This document shows, piece after piece, positions 63,415 to 64,000 of a stretch of 64,000 bases of DNA; the first letter of the stretch is position 1; each line of letters begins with the position of its first letter. The position numbers and the translations under genes were made by a program. The notes under the pieces are model-generated. The model ran no database searches. It was not told the origin of the DNA and saw only the letters and a program-made list of their open reading frames with translations. Source of the stretch: Terrimonas ginsenosidimutans (GTDB lineage: Bacteria > Bacteroidota > Bacteroidia > Chitinophagales > Chitinophagaceae); assembly GCF_022012415.1 (NCBI RefSeq), contig NZ_JAKLTR010000015.1:124001-188000 (forward strand), written 5' to 3'.

Positions 63415-64000
63415 TTGAAAAAATACTTTTCGTCATACTGGATCAAGTCGGCCTTTTACACTATTCTGCAACGCTTTTCGATGACCTTGCTGGGTTTTAT
63501 CAGCTACCTGATCCTGATCCGTTCCCTTTCGACCGCCGAAATGGGCGCCTGGGCGATATTTCTCGCCGTGACCTCCATCTTCGAGATCTCCAAAACCAAC
63601 CTGCTGAAAAACGCACATATCCGGTTTGTCAGCATACAGGAAGATCATACCGTAAAAGCATCGATCGCCTCCAGTGCTTTCCTGATCAATGCTGCGATGA
63701 ATATAGCGGTGATCATCCTGATCATTTTTGGCGCCGACTGGCTTGGCCGGGTCTTTAATTCCGTAAACGATCTTCCCGATATGCTCAGATGGTTTATTCC
63801 AGGCTTGCTGGGGATGATCATCTTTTCGCACCTTGAAGCTATTCAGCAATCCTTTCTTGATTTCAAAGGCCCCTTTGCAGGAAATTTCGTTCGCCAGTTA
63901 TTGTTTTTCTCTGCCGTCTGCGCTCATGCGATCTGGAAGATCCCTTTCTCGTTGAAACACCTGGCCATGTACCAGTCGATTTCCATCTGGATCGGCACAG
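63415..64000 (+). CDS. Oligosaccharide flippase (Wzx/PST-like), cut by window end
   Basis: The frame runs from TTG 63415 past the end of the window; the visible 195 residues begin KKYFSSYWIKSAFYTILQRF. Hydrophobic helices alternate with short polar loops (SMTLLGFISYLILIRSLSTAEMGAW, NAAMNIAVIILIIFG, WFIPGLLGMIIFSH), the N-terminal pattern of polysaccharide biosynthesis/MATE-like flippases. A stop lies four codons upstream and no ATG occurs until residue 23, so TTG is the best start. It would move lipid-linked oligosaccharides across the inner membrane. Confidence 0.85.
   Translation, partial: MKKYFSSYWIKSAFYTILQRFSMTLLGFISYLILIRSLSTAEMGAWAIFLAVTSIFEISKTNLLKNAHIRFVSIQEDHTVKASIASSAFLINAAMNIAVIILIIFGADWLGRVFNSVNDLPDMLRWFIPGLLGMIIFSHLEAIQQSFLDFKGPFAGNFVRQLLFFSAVCAHAIWKIPFSLKHLAMYQSISIWIGT

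Overview
The window looks like chromosomal DNA of a Bacteroidota bacterium, most likely family Chitinophagaceae. The signs are type IX secretion (T9SS) C-terminal signals, several Bacteroidota-type -7 boxes (TAnnTTTG), the DUF177/YceD-rpmF-plsX core block, DUF3857, DUF3810, DUF2130 and DUF4269 proteins, a Group III-like poly-HAMP hybrid kinase, and tRNAs without an encoded CCA. The family assignment is inference; no 16S gene is present. No phage, insertion sequence, CRISPR array or rRNA was found.

Regions. 1-5,100: the tail of a PAS/GHKL protein that has lost its phosphoacceptor His, metabolic oxidoreductases, and a decayed stretch with an exonuclease III-like pseudogene. 5,100-15,900: a signalling island with three His kinases, two stand-alone receiver proteins and a 2042-residue cytoplasmic poly-HAMP/GAF/kinase/triple-receiver protein whose ten central units repeat exactly every 276 bp. 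15,900-21,600: secreted proteins, a chymotrypsin-fold protease followed by a small protein resembling its N-terminal domain, an SDR enzyme and a COG4315-type lipoprotein. 21,600-23,300: a gene-poor stretch with remnants, several terminator-like hairpins, one possible 39-residue ORF and tRNA-Leu(GAG). 23,300-31,300: a membrane His kinase, a GT2 enzyme, tRNA-Gly and tRNA-Leu(UAA), a Nudix protein, a three-gene operon around a lipoprotein with a Cys-rich hydrophobic tail, a gluconolactonase-like protein and a DUF2130 protein.

31,300-40,800: two DUF3857 proteins (one with an intact transglutaminase triad), a phosphopantetheinyl transferase, dcd, a DUF3810 membrane metalloprotease-like protein, and DUF177-rpmF-plsX. 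40,800-48,700: envelope glycan genes. A UbiA-type phosphoribosyl-polyprenol synthase, a DprE2-like SDR and a HAD phosphatase form an apparent polyprenyl-phospho-pentose module. Around them are a 2-oxoglutarate oxygenase, a GT4 enzyme and two polytopic GT-C-like proteins that could use lipid-linked sugar donors. 48,700-56,900: two divergent T9SS cargo genes. One encodes a 1914-residue esterase/PKD/RCC1-like protein with eight PKD-like modules of exactly 97 residues. 57,000-64,000: an exopolysaccharide or surface glycan cluster with GT14, MBOAT O-acyltransferase, SGNH-like partner, GT39-like, GT4 and the start of a flippase.

Gene ends often carry long perfect hairpins, the largest having 41-bp arms at 61,746-61,839. 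Intergenic spaces also carry short-word repeat families (TTGACCG, AAAAGTCAAAA-like, GATGGCC and CTTTGCG words) arranged as facing inverted copies. Starts were chosen by frame, start codon and family fit; several genes appear to use GTG or TTG.
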